Source: CADEEN01 sp963740395 (GTDB lineage: Bacteria; Pseudomonadota; Gammaproteobacteria; Burkholderiales; Burkholderiaceae_C). From it: DNA of 11,538 nt. Positions within the stretch are counted from its first letter, which is position 1. Each line of letters opens with the position of its first letter. This document shows positions 1 through 6,276 of this stretch, one piece after another. The stretch is from contig CAVUEP010000064.1 in the NCBI GenBank assembly GCA_963740395.1, forward strand, positions 1 to 11,538, written 5' to 3'. The notes beneath the pieces are model-generated. The model searched no databases and was not told the DNA's origin. It saw nothing but the letters and a program-made list of their open reading frames with translations. The position numbers and the translations under genes were made by a program.

Positions 1-29
1 CGGTCGGGGCCGACGTGAAAGACACGCAT
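1..29 (-). CDS. Possible 5' end of a gene downstream of hemB (partial)
   Basis: An ATG on the minus strand at 29-27 opens a frame reading MRVFHVGPD before the window ends. It lies 14 nt after the hemB stop on the same strand, a normal spacing for a following gene in an operon. No convincing Shine-Dalgarno sequence precedes it, and nine codons are too few to recognise a family. It could equally be a chance open stretch. Confidence 0.25.
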
Positions 30-43
30 TTCTGCAGCCGCGC

Positions 44-1051
44 TCAGGCCTTCAGCAGACGCGCTGCGTCGAGTGCGAAATAGCTCAGCACCCCGTCGGC
101 GCCGGCGCGCTTGAAGGCCAGCAGGGTCTCCATCATCACCGCGTCATGGTCGAGCCAGCCATTGGCGGCCGCGGCCTTGAGCATGGCGTATTCGCCGCTG
201 ACCTGGTAGGCGAAGGTGGGCATGCGGAACTCGTCCTTGACGCGCCGCAGGATGTCCAGGTACGGCAGCCCCGGCTTGACCATCACCATGTCGGCACCCT
301 CGGCAATGTCGAGCGCCACTTCACGCAGGGCCTCGTCGCTGTTGGCGGGGTCCATCTGGTAGGCCTTCTTGTCGCTCTTGCCCAGGTTGGCGGCCGAGCC
401 GACCGCGTCGCGGAAGGGGCCGTAGAACGCACTCGCGTACTTGGCGCTGTATGCCATGATTTTCGTAGTAATGGCGCCGCGCGATTCGAGCGCCGCTCGG
501 ATCGCTCCAATCCTGCCGTCCATCATGTCGCTCGGGGCGACGATGTCGACGCCGGCAGCGGCCTGCACCAGCGCCTGTTTCGTCAACACGGCCACCGTCT
601 CGTCGTTGAGGATATAGCCGCTGGCGTCGATCAGACCGTCCTGGCCATGGCTGGTGTAGGGGTCCAGGGCGACATCGGTCAGCAGGCCGAGCTCGGGAAA
701 TCGGCGCTTCAACTCCCGCACCGCACGCGGCACCAGGCCCTCGGGATTCAGGGCCTCGCGGCCGTCGGGCGTCTTCAGCGCCGGCTCGATCACCGGAAAC
801 AGGGCCATCACCGGCACGCCGAGCTCGAGGCATTGCTCGGCCTGCGACAACAAGCGATCGATCGACCGTCGCTGCACACCCGGCATCGAAAGCACGTCCT
901 CGGACCGTTGCGAGCCGTCGAGCACAAACACCGGATAAATCAGGTCGGTGCTCGAGAGCTGGTTCTCGCGCACCAGGGCGCGAGTCGACGCCTCCCGCCG
1001 CAGGCGGCGCGGTCGGCTCGCGGGATACGGAGGTAGCGGCGGTGTGGACAT
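44..1051 (-). CDS. hemB: Delta-aminolevulinic acid dehydratase (porphobilinogen synthase)
   Basis: HemB condenses two 5-aminolevulinate molecules to porphobilinogen, the first pyrrole of haem synthesis, in the cytosol (EC 4.2.1.24). From the chosen ATG the protein has 335 residues, normal for the family. The two active-site lysines are visible: K204 in MAYSAKYAS and K259 in MVMVKPGLPYLD, the latter forming the Schiff base. The metal segment DVALDPYTSHGQDG (126-139) has Asp or Ala where zinc enzymes have three cysteines, so this is the Mg-dependent type known from Pseudomonas. The signature APSDMMDGRIGAIR lies at 172-185. The frame stays open upstream to 1174, but that extension is an arginine run with no family similarity, so I start at MSTPP. 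No strong Shine-Dalgarno sequence is visible. A small RNA diverges on the other strand upstream. Confidence 0.97.
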   Translation of the reverse strand: MSTPPLPPYPASRPRRLRREASTRALVRENQLSSTDLIYPVFVLDGSQRSEDVLSMPGVQRRSIDRLLSQAEQCLELGVPVMALFPVIEPALKTPDGREALNPEGLVPRAVRELKRRFPELGLLTDVALDPYTSHGQDGLIDASGYILNDETVAVLTKQALVQAAAGVDIVAPSDMMDGRIGAIRAALESRGAITTKIMAYSAKYASAFYGPFRDAVGSAANLGKSDKKAYQMDPANSDEALREVALDIAEGADMVMVKPGLPYLDILRRVKDEFRMPTFAYQVSGEYAMLKAAAANGWLDHDAVMMETLLAFKRAGADGVLSYFALDAARLLKA

Positions 1052-1124
1052 GGCTTCGTTGGGTGGATCAGCCGCAACCGCCCGCCGGCGCCGGCGTCGT
1101 CTTCGGCAACCTGTGATCGGGCAG

Positions 1125-1152
1125 TTACAAGCGACGCACGCTCTGCTAAAGT
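1125..1152 (+). promoter_or_regulatory. Candidate sigma-70 promoter of the small RNA
   Basis: An extended -10 element TGCTAAAGT (1144-1152) matches TGnTATAAT at the TG and four of six hexamer positions. A weak -35 hexamer TTACAA (1125-1130) sits 16 bp upstream of the -10 hexamer. Transcription would begin near 1159-1161, just ahead of the first hairpin of the small RNA. This is inferred by eye; a start site has not been measured. Confidence 0.5.
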
Positions 1153-1159
1153 GGCCCGC

Positions 1160-1269
1160 GAATGATAGCCGCAAGGCTGTTGTTCCCTGCTTTTCCTCCC
1201 TGAGCAGGTGCCTTAGCGTGATGACAGCGATAAGGCTTTTCAGCCCCGGCCTTGCGGCCGGGGCTTTTT
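1160..1269 (+). ncRNA. Small RNA with anti-Shine-Dalgarno loop, resembling betaproteobacterial toxic sRNA / anti-hemB
   Basis: This 110-nt intergenic stretch reads as a compact structured RNA. Hairpin 1 is AGCC-GCAA-GGCT (1167-1178) with a GNRA loop. Hairpin 2 pairs CCTGCT (1186-1191) perfectly with AGCAGG (1203-1208) and exposes an 11-nt pyrimidine-rich loop containing CCTCC (1195-1199), the core of the 16S rRNA anti-Shine-Dalgarno sequence. Hairpin 3 pairs GCCTTA (1210-1215) with TAAGGC (1231-1236). The terminator hairpin follows. From memory, a betaproteobacterial family called toxic small RNA or anti-hemB has such a CCUCC motif, lies next to hemB and is toxic when expressed in E. coli, so I assign it there. 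The 5' end is inferred from a promoter-like sequence. It could instead be the terminated leader of the hemJ operon. Confidence 0.72.
1243..1269 (+). terminator. Strong intrinsic terminator
   Basis: A perfect 9-bp GC-rich stem GCCCCGGCC (1243-1251) / GGCCGGGGC (1256-1264) with a TTGC loop is followed directly by TTTTT (1265-1269). This is a textbook rho-independent terminator and forms the 3' end of the small RNA. It stands only 38 nt before the hemJ start codon, so plus-strand transcription from upstream should largely stop here. Confidence 0.92.
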
Positions 1270-1293
1270 AATGGGCGTCGCGGATCTGGTCCG

Positions 1294-1299
1294 CATAAT
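1294..1299 (+). promoter_or_regulatory. Candidate -10 box giving a near-leaderless hemJ mRNA
   Basis: CATAAT matches the TATAAT consensus at five of six positions and ends 8 nt before the hemJ ATG, so a start site would fall at or within a base or two of the ATG. No good -35 hexamer exists at 16-18 bp, where the DNA overlaps the foot of the terminator. The absence of a Shine-Dalgarno sequence before hemJ fits a leaderless message, but the evidence is thin. Confidence 0.3.
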
Positions 1300-1307
1300 T
1301 GGCGCCC

Positions 1308-1748
1308 ATGAGCGTCGGCTTCCTCTGGGTCAAGGCCCTTCACATCGTCTTCGTCGCGAGCTGGTTCGCCGGGCTGTTCTACCTGCCCCGGCTGTTCGTC
1401 AACCTGGCCATGGTGCCCACCGACAGCGTGGCCGAGCGCGAACGCCTGTTGTTGATGGCGCGCAAGCTGTATCGCTTTGCCGGCCTGTTGATGGCGCCGG
1501 CGCTGGCCCTGGGCTTCGTGCTTTGGCTGGTATACGGTGTCGGCCTCGGGCCGGGCAGCGGCTGGCTTCATGCCAAGCTCGTGGTTGTGGCCATGGCCAT
1601 CGGTTACCACCACGCCTGCGGCCGTTTGTTGAGCGCGTTCGAGACCGGTGCGCAGCGACGCAGCGACCGCTGGTACCGGGTCTTCAACGAGGTCTCGGTG
1701 TTGTTGTTCGCTGCCGCCGTGGTGCTGGTCGTCGTCAAGCCGTTCTGA
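1308..1748 (+). CDS. hemJ: HemJ-type protoporphyrinogen IX oxidase (UPF0093 / CopD-like membrane protein)
   Basis: HemJ oxidises protoporphyrinogen IX to protoporphyrin IX in the inner membrane, the penultimate step of haem synthesis in many bacteria without HemG or HemY. The 146-residue product has about four hydrophobic segments. It shows family hallmarks: WVKALHIVFVASWFAGLFYLPRLFV at the N terminus with conserved His12 and Arg28, a W-L-H-A-K segment with Lys90, the following GYHHACGRLL, and a C-terminal RVFNEV near VLVVVKPF. His12 corresponds to the haem-ligand histidine reported for cyanobacterial HemJ. The open frame begins at a TTG at 1299, but MSVGFLWV at the ATG fits the family better. 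There is no evident Shine-Dalgarno sequence. The gene sits right after the sRNA terminator and 2 nt before the VanZ gene, so it probably heads the plus-strand operon. Confidence 0.88.
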   Translation: MSVGFLWVKALHIVFVASWFAGLFYLPRLFVNLAMVPTDSVAERERLLLMARKLYRFAGLLMAPALALGFVLWLVYGVGLGPGSGWLHAKLVVVAMAIGYHHACGRLLSAFETGAQRRSDRWYRVFNEVSVLLFAAAVVLVVVKPF

Positions 1749-1750
1749 AC

Positions 1751-2881
1751 ATGACCCCGAGCGCCGCGAGGCATCGCAGCACCGCGTGGCCGCTCGCACT
1801 GTTGTTCGCGGCCCTGGTCGTGTACGCCAGCCTGTTCCCGTTCACCGGCTGGCGCTGGCCACCGACATTGGGCGGCCTCGAGTTGCTGCAGTTGCATTGG
1901 CCGCCGTGGCGCGATCGATTCGACGAGGCGGCGAACTTGCTGGGTTACGTGCCGCTGGGGGCACTGTTGTTCATTGCCGTTGCCCGCAGCGGCGGCAGTG
2001 TGCGGGCGGGCCTGATGACGGCCATACTGTGCAGCGCGGCCCTGTCGTACCTGGTCGAGGTGACACAGAACTTCCTGCCGACGCGCGTGCCCTCGCTCAA
2101 GGACAGTGCGTTCAACGTCGTCGGGGCCTTGGCTGGTTCGCTGTCGGCCCTGCTGCTGCAGGCCTTGGGCTGGGTCGACCGCTGGCACATGCTGCGCGAA
2201 CGTTGGTTTGCACGGCGCAGCGCGGGCGCGTTCGCGCTGTTGCTGCTGTGGCCCGTCGGGCTGCTGTTCCCGACGCCCGTGCCGCTGGGTCTGGGCCAGG
2301 TGTGGGGCGAATTGCGGACCTTGGCTGACGCTGCCTTTGCGGGCACACCCTGGGCAGCCGACGTCGCGGTCTGGCTTGGGGAGGGTCAATCGGTCGACGC
2401 GCCGCCGTTGCCGCGCGCACGTGAATTGATGGCAATTGCCTTGGGCTTGACGGCACCGTGCCTGGTGGCGTTTGCGACCACACGACCAGGCTTGCATCGT
2501 CTGGCCCTGCTGGGTGGCGCGGCGGCTCTCGCGGCGGCGGTCAGCACGCTGTCGACCGCGCTCAACTTCGGCCCCGACCACGCCTTGGCCTGGTGGACAC
2601 CGACGACGGCGCGCGCGGTGGCCCTGGGCGGCCTGCTGGCCTTGCTGGCGGCAGGCGTCAGCGAACGTGTTGCTGCGGGGTTGGCCCTGGCTGCCTTGAC
2701 AGCTTTGGTGGTGCTGGTCGCGCAGGCGCCCGCGGACCCGTACTATGCCGCCAGCCTGCGTGGCTGGGAGCAGGGCCAGTTCATTCGCTTTCATGGCCTG
2801 GCGCAGTGGATCGGCTGGCTGTGGCCGTACGCGGCGATGCTCTGGCTGTTGGCCCGGTTGGCGCGCCAGGACGCAAGATAG
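1751..2881 (+). CDS. VanZ-family multi-pass membrane protein
   Basis: The 376-residue product has an N-terminal VanZ-like domain followed by a longer hydrophobic region of five or six further membrane segments. VanZ features are clear: YASLFPF (25-31), the D-x3-N-x2-GYVPLG block around Asp58, Asn62 and Gly70, and the E-x2-Q-x5-R-x5-D-x3-N series at Glu103, Gln106, Arg112, Asp118 and Asn122. VanZ of enterococci gives low-level teicoplanin resistance by an unknown route; most chromosomal relatives have no known role, and I would not infer resistance here. The start is the ATG 2 nt after the hemJ stop. The same frame is open back to 1271 but there overlaps hemJ and is a shadow. A following ferredoxin gene starts 19 nt downstream. 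Confidence 0.85.
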   Translation: MTPSAARHRSTAWPLALLFAALVVYASLFPFTGWRWPPTLGGLELLQLHWPPWRDRFDEAANLLGYVPLGALLFIAVARSGGSVRAGLMTAILCSAALSYLVEVTQNFLPTRVPSLKDSAFNVVGALAGSLSALLLQALGWVDRWHMLRERWFARRSAGAFALLLLWPVGLLFPTPVPLGLGQVWGELRTLADAAFAGTPWAADVAVWLGEGQSVDAPPLPRARELMAIALGLTAPCLVAFATTRPGLHRLALLGGAAALAAAVSTLSTALNFGPDHALAWWTPTTARAVALGGLLALLAAGVSERVAAGLALAALTALVVLVAQAPADPYYAASLRGWEQGQFIRFHGLAQWIGWLWPYAAMLWLLARLARQDAR

Positions 2882-2900
2882 TGCCACCTACAATTGGCCG

Positions 2901-3233
2901 ATGACTTCGAGCTACTACGCGCGTCACATTTTCTTCTGCACCAATCAGCGTGCCGATGGCGAAGCCTGCTGCGCGCAACACGATCCGCAAGCGGCGCAGA
3001 AGCACTGCAAGTCGCGCGTCAAGGCGGCGGGCATCAATGGGCCGGGCGGTGTGCGCGTCAACAGCGCGGGGTGCCTGGATCGCTGCGCGGGCGGCCCGGT
3101 GGCCGTGGTCTACCCGGACGCGGTCTGGTACCACTACGTCGACCTCAGCGACATCGACGAAATCGTCGACTCGCACCTGATCAGCGGCAAAGTCGTCGAG
3201 CGCTTGTTGCTCGCGCCGGACGTGGGTCACTGA
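2901..3233 (+). CDS. Thioredoxin-like [2Fe-2S] ferredoxin domain protein
   Basis: This 110-residue protein matches the thioredoxin-fold [2Fe-2S] ferredoxins, small cytosolic electron carriers. It starts with HIFFCTNQRADGEACC (9-24), giving Cys13 and Cys23 or Cys24 as the first ligand pair. The second pair is Cys58 and Cys62 in NSAGCLDRCAGGP, the usual C-x3-C of this fold. VAVVYPDAVWYHYVDLSDIDEIVDSHL toward the C terminus is also typical. The redox partner is not known, and nothing in the neighbourhood identifies it. The ATG is preceded by no strong Shine-Dalgarno sequence; translation may be coupled to the gene 19 nt upstream. The hydrolase gene follows after about 13 nt. Confidence 0.88.
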   Translation: MTSSYYARHIFFCTNQRADGEACCAQHDPQAAQKHCKSRVKAAGINGPGGVRVNSAGCLDRCAGGPVAVVYPDAVWYHYVDLSDIDEIVDSHLISGKVVERLLLAPDVGH

Positions 3234-3246
3234 CGCCACCTTGGCC

Positions 3247-3858
3247 GTGAACCCTCGTACCCAACGGCGACTGATCGCCGGCCCCGCGGGCGACCTCGAT
3301 TGCGCCATTGACGAGCCCGAGGGCGCCCTGCAGGGCGTGGCGGTCGTCTGCCATCCGCACCCGCAGCATGGCGGCACGATGGACAACAAGGTCGCGGTGA
3401 CGCTGGCCCGCGCCTTCACGCAATGCGGCTGGCGCGCGGTGCGTTTCAACTTTCGCGGCGTCGGCGGCTCGGCCGGCGCCTGGGACGAAGGCCGCGGCGA
3501 GATCGAGGACGCGCTCGCGGTGGCCGCCGCGATGCGCGAGCCGGGGCAGGCGCTGGCCTGGGCCGGTTTCTCGTTTGGCGCCTACGTGGCCTCGCAGGCG
3601 GCGGTGGCGTTGCCGCCGTCGCGACTGGTGCTGATCGGTCCGGCGACGGCCAGTTTCACGGTGGCACCGGTACCCGGCGACACCCTGGTCGTTCACGGCG
3701 AGGTTGACGAGGTCGTGCCGCTGGCGGCCACGCTCGACTGGGCGCGCCCGCAATCGTTACCGGTCGTCGTCGTTCCCGGCGGCGGCCATTTCTTTCACGG
3801 GCAACTGTCCTTGTTGAAGTCGTTGGTGGTGCGCCACCTGTCGGCGCCGGCGGGCTGA
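3247..3858 (+). CDS. Alpha/beta hydrolase (COG2945-like)
   Basis: The product of about 203 residues is a compact alpha/beta-hydrolase. It shows HPHPQHGGTMDNKV (36-49), which shapes the oxyanion side, RFNFRGVGGSAG, the nucleophile elbow G-F-S-F-G with Ser109, VHGEVDEVVP with likely acid Asp154, and PGGGHFFHG with likely base His181. The family lacks the lid of larger lipases and is thought to act on small esters or thioesters; the substrate is unknown. I chose the GTG that reads VNPRTQRR because relatives commonly begin MNPRTQR. A TTG two codons upstream at 3241 is the alternative. Neither has a clear ribosome binding site. It follows the ferredoxin closely and is probably in the same operon. 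Confidence 0.85.
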   Translation: MNPRTQRRLIAGPAGDLDCAIDEPEGALQGVAVVCHPHPQHGGTMDNKVAVTLARAFTQCGWRAVRFNFRGVGGSAGAWDEGRGEIEDALAVAAAMREPGQALAWAGFSFGAYVASQAAVALPPSRLVLIGPATASFTVAPVPGDTLVVHGEVDEVVPLAATLDWARPQSLPVVVVPGGGHFFHGQLSLLKSLVVRHLSAPAG

Positions 3859-3887
3859 GCCCATCCACTGAACTGACTGTGACTTTG

Positions 3888-5057
3888 ATGATTCGACGTT
3901 TCGTTTTCGCCCTGGCTGCGGCCAGCCTGCTTGTTTCGACCGCGGTGGGGGCCCAGCCCCTGCAACCACCGGAAGTGGCCGCGCGCCAGTACATCCTGCT
4001 CGACCTGACCACCGGCCAGACCTTGGCCGAGCGCGATGCCGACACCGCGACCGACCCGGCGTCGCTGACCAAGCTCATGACCGCGTACGTCGTGTTCGGC
4101 GCGCTGCGCGACAAGAAGCTGGCGCTCGAGCAGCAGGTCGCGGTCAGCGCGCGGGCCTGGGATGAGCGCAAGGGCGACCCGTCATTGATGTTCATCAACA
4201 CCACGATGCGCCCGACCGTCGACGAGTTGCTGCACGGCATGATCGTGCAGTCGGGCAACGACGCCTCGGTGGCGCTGGCCGAGGCGGTCGGCGGCACGGT
4301 CGAGAACTTCACGGCCATGATGAACCGCCAGGCCCAGGCCTGGGGACTGAAGAGCACCAGCTTCAAGAACGTGACCGGCATGGACGAGACCGGCCACAAG
4401 TCGAGTGCGCGCGACGTCGCGCTGATCGCGTCGCATGTGATCCGCGACTTTCCGCAGTACTACCGCTACTACAGCATCAGGGAGTGGACCTACAACAAGA
4501 TTCGCCAGGACAACCGCAACCTGCTGCTGCGCCGTGACCCGACGGTCGACGGCATGAAGACCGGCTTCACCGACGCCGCGGGCTACTGCCTGGTAGCCAG
4601 CGCCGCGCGCGACTACCCGAACCTCGGTGCCGGCAACAAGCGCCGCCTGCTCAGCGTGGTGCTCGGCACGGCGTCGCGCGAAGCGCGGGCCAACGAGAGC
4701 CAGAAGCTGCTCAACTGGGGCTTCCAGGCCTTCGATCCGGTCAAGCTGTTCGAGGCCGGCAAGCCCATCGTCTCGCCCGAAGTCTGGAAGGGCACGCAGC
4801 GCCAGGCCCAGCTGGGCAGCGACGCTGCCGTCGTGATTGCGGTGCCGCGAGGCGAAGCCGACAAGCTGCAGACCCGCATCGAGCGCACCGAGCCCCTGGT
4901 CGCGCCCCTGGCCAAGGGGCAGCGTGTGGGCACGCTGAAGGTGAGCACGGCGGGCGGCGCGCCCGTGGCCGACGTGCCCTTGGTGGTGCTCGAGGCCGTG
5001 AACGAGGCGGGAGTGTTCGGCCGTGCCTGGGACTCGATCCGGCTGTGGATCCGGTAG
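3888..5057 (+). CDS. dacA: D-alanyl-D-alanine carboxypeptidase (PBP5/PBP6 family, peptidase S11)
   Basis: This low-molecular-weight penicillin-binding protein removes the terminal D-alanine from peptidoglycan pentapeptides in the periplasm (EC 3.4.16.4). The 389-residue product starts with a signal peptide (residues 1 to about 22, ending VGA-Q). All three active-site motifs are present: S59-L-T-K62, S122-G-N124 and K224-T-G226. A PBP5 C-terminal beta domain follows from about 285, and the end (RAWDSIRLWIR) is an amphipathic membrane anchor like that of E. coli DacA. I prefer the ATG at 3888; a GTG at 3879 would add three residues before the signal peptide. It is followed 29 nt later by a D-amino-acid aminotransferase gene, which could use the released D-alanine. 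dacA and dacC cannot be told apart by eye. Confidence 0.95.
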   Translation: MIRRFVFALAAASLLVSTAVGAQPLQPPEVAARQYILLDLTTGQTLAERDADTATDPASLTKLMTAYVVFGALRDKKLALEQQVAVSARAWDERKGDPSLMFINTTMRPTVDELLHGMIVQSGNDASVALAEAVGGTVENFTAMMNRQAQAWGLKSTSFKNVTGMDETGHKSSARDVALIASHVIRDFPQYYRYYSIREWTYNKIRQDNRNLLLRRDPTVDGMKTGFTDAAGYCLVASAARDYPNLGAGNKRRLLSVVLGTASREARANESQKLLNWGFQAFDPVKLFEAGKPIVSPEVWKGTQRQAQLGSDAAVVIAVPRGEADKLQTRIERTEPLVAPLAKGQRVGTLKVSTAGGAPVADVPLVVLEAVNEAGVFGRAWDSIRLWIR

Positions 5058-5075
5058 TAAGCTGGCTGCCTGACC

Positions 5076-5081
5076 GAGGAA
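5076..5081 (+). promoter_or_regulatory. Ribosome binding site for the D-amino-acid aminotransferase
   Basis: GAGGAA lies 5 nt before the ATG at 5087. It decides the start against the in-frame upstream codon at 5045, which falls inside the end of dacA. Confidence 0.75.
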
Positions 5082-5086
5082 CCCGC

Positions 5087-5992
5087 ATGACCACGCCCCT
5101 GCCCGAAACCCTGTGCTACCTGAATGGGGAGTACCTGCGCCTTTGCGACGCCAAGGTCAGCGTGCTCGACCGCGGTTTCATCTTCGGCGACGGCATCTAC
5201 GAGGTCGCGCCGGTCTATGGCCGCAAGCTGTTCAGGATCGACGAGCACTTGGCGCGCCTGCAGCGCTCGCTGGCCAAACTGCGCATTGCCAACCCGCACA
5301 CGCGAGATGAGTGGCTCGAGCGCTGCCGGCGCCTGGTGGCGGAGCTGGCCAAGACGGGCCAGGGCGAGGACCAACTCGTCTACATCCAGGTCACGCGGGG
5401 CGTGGGCCTGCGCGACCATGTCATGCCGACCGACATCGCGCCCACCGTGTTCATGATGGTCAACCCGATGAAGCCGGCCAGCGCCGAAATGCGACACCAC
5501 GGCGTGGCCTGCACGACCGCGCGTGACTTCCGCTGGGAGCGCGGCGACATCAAGAGCACCTCGCTGCTGGGCAATGTGCTGGCGCGACAGATGTCGGCTG
5601 ACCATGGCGCGCTCGAGACGATCATGTTCCGCGACGGAGCAGCCGGCGGCCCCTGGCTCACAGAAGCCGCCGCCAGCAACGTCTGGGTCGTGCACGAAGG
5701 GGCGCTGCTGGGCCCGCCCAAGAGCGAGCATGTGCTCGAAGGCATTCGCTACGACCTGCTGCGCGAGCTGTGCGAGGAGGAGGGCATTGCCTACAACCTG
5801 CGCCCGCTGTCTGAAGCCGATGTGCGCGCCGCCGATGAAGTGCTGCTCAGTTCGGCCACCAAGGAGGTGCTGGCGGTGACGAAGATCGATGGCGATCCGG
5901 TGGGGCATGGTGCCTTGCGCGGCAAGCCCGGGCCGGTCTATGCGCGGCTCTACGAGGCCTACCAGCGGGCCAAGGCGACGCAGTCGATATGA
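5087..5992 (+). CDS. dat: D-amino-acid aminotransferase (class IV, PLP-dependent)
   Basis: This 301-residue fold-type IV aminotransferase probably interconverts D-alanine plus 2-oxoglutarate with pyruvate plus D-glutamate in the cytosol (EC 2.6.1.21). The motif DRGFIFGDGIYEV (28-40) opens the fold. Lys156 in WERGDIKSTSLLGN is the expected PLP lysine, and Glu193 in TEAAASNVW is the conserved cofactor-binding acid. Residues Tyr38, Arg109 and His111 (LRDH) line up with the alpha-carboxylate trap Tyr31/Arg98/His100 of the Bacillus D-amino-acid transaminase, which favours this activity over branched-chain aminotransferase or aminodeoxychorismate lyase. Its position directly after a D-Ala carboxypeptidase supports a role in D-alanine reuse. 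ybeD follows after 7 nt. Confidence 0.88.
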   Translation: MTTPLPETLCYLNGEYLRLCDAKVSVLDRGFIFGDGIYEVAPVYGRKLFRIDEHLARLQRSLAKLRIANPHTRDEWLERCRRLVAELAKTGQGEDQLVYIQVTRGVGLRDHVMPTDIAPTVFMMVNPMKPASAEMRHHGVACTTARDFRWERGDIKSTSLLGNVLARQMSADHGALETIMFRDGAAGGPWLTEAAASNVWVVHEGALLGPPKSEHVLEGIRYDLLRELCEEEGIAYNLRPLSEADVRAADEVLLSSATKEVLAVTKIDGDPVGHGALRGKPGPVYARLYEAYQRAKATQSI

Positions 5993-5999
5993 GCTGCCG

Positions 6000-6275
6000 A
6001 TGAGCGCGGGATCGCCGCCGCCCAGCCTGATCGAGTACCCCAGCGCCTTCCCGATCAAGGTGATGGGCGTCAATGCCGAGGGGTTCACGCAGGCGATCGT
6101 CACCGTGGCACGGCAATTTGACCCGGGATTCGACCCGGCGAGCGTCGAGTCGCGCCCGAGCAAGGCCGGCAATTACCTGGGCCTGACCCTCACCGTCACG
6201 GCCACCAGCCGCGAACAGCTCGACGAGCTGTACCGCACGCTGTCGACGCATCCGATGGTCAAGGTCGTGCTCTGA
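6000..6275 (+). CDS. ybeD: YbeD / DUF493 (UPF0250) family protein
   Basis: The 91-residue product is a member of the DUF493 family, small cytosolic proteins with an ACT-like fold and no settled function. The N-terminal YPSAFPIKVMG, the central S-x-A-GNYLGLTLTV and the C-terminal EQLDELYRTLSTHPMVKVVL are all typical. In E. coli ybeD lies between dacA and lipB. Here it also follows the carboxypeptidase (with dat in between), but a reversed Sel1-repeat gene now separates it from lipB. The ATG is 7 nt after the dat stop. The 3' end is only 1 nt from the end of the convergent Sel1 gene. Confidence 0.92.
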   Translation: MSAGSPPPSLIEYPSAFPIKVMGVNAEGFTQAIVTVARQFDPGFDPASVESRPSKAGNYLGLTLTVTATSREQLDELYRTLSTHPMVKVVL

Positions 6276-6276
6276 A

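Noticed and set aside
146..1036. Long plus-strand open frame antisense to hemB
   Set aside because: It mirrors hemB codon structure in high-GC DNA and its translation shows no family features.
1052..1174. Upstream extension of hemB by 41 codons to the ATG at 1174
   Set aside because: The extension is an arginine run and other low-similarity sequence, and it would run into the sRNA promoter; the family start fits MSTPP at 1051.
1751..2881. Glycopeptide resistance function for the VanZ-like protein
   Set aside because: No vanA-type genes are nearby and most VanZ-domain proteins in proteobacteria have no link to resistance.
1604..2887. 427-codon minus-strand frame opposite the VanZ-like gene
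   Set aside because: Rich in Gln, Arg and Ala with no domain or signal; a typical GC-rich shadow of the real membrane-protein gene.
4613..6172. 519-codon minus-strand frame opposite dacA and dat
   Set aside because: It spans two well-supported genes and their boundary, and its product has no recognisable motif.
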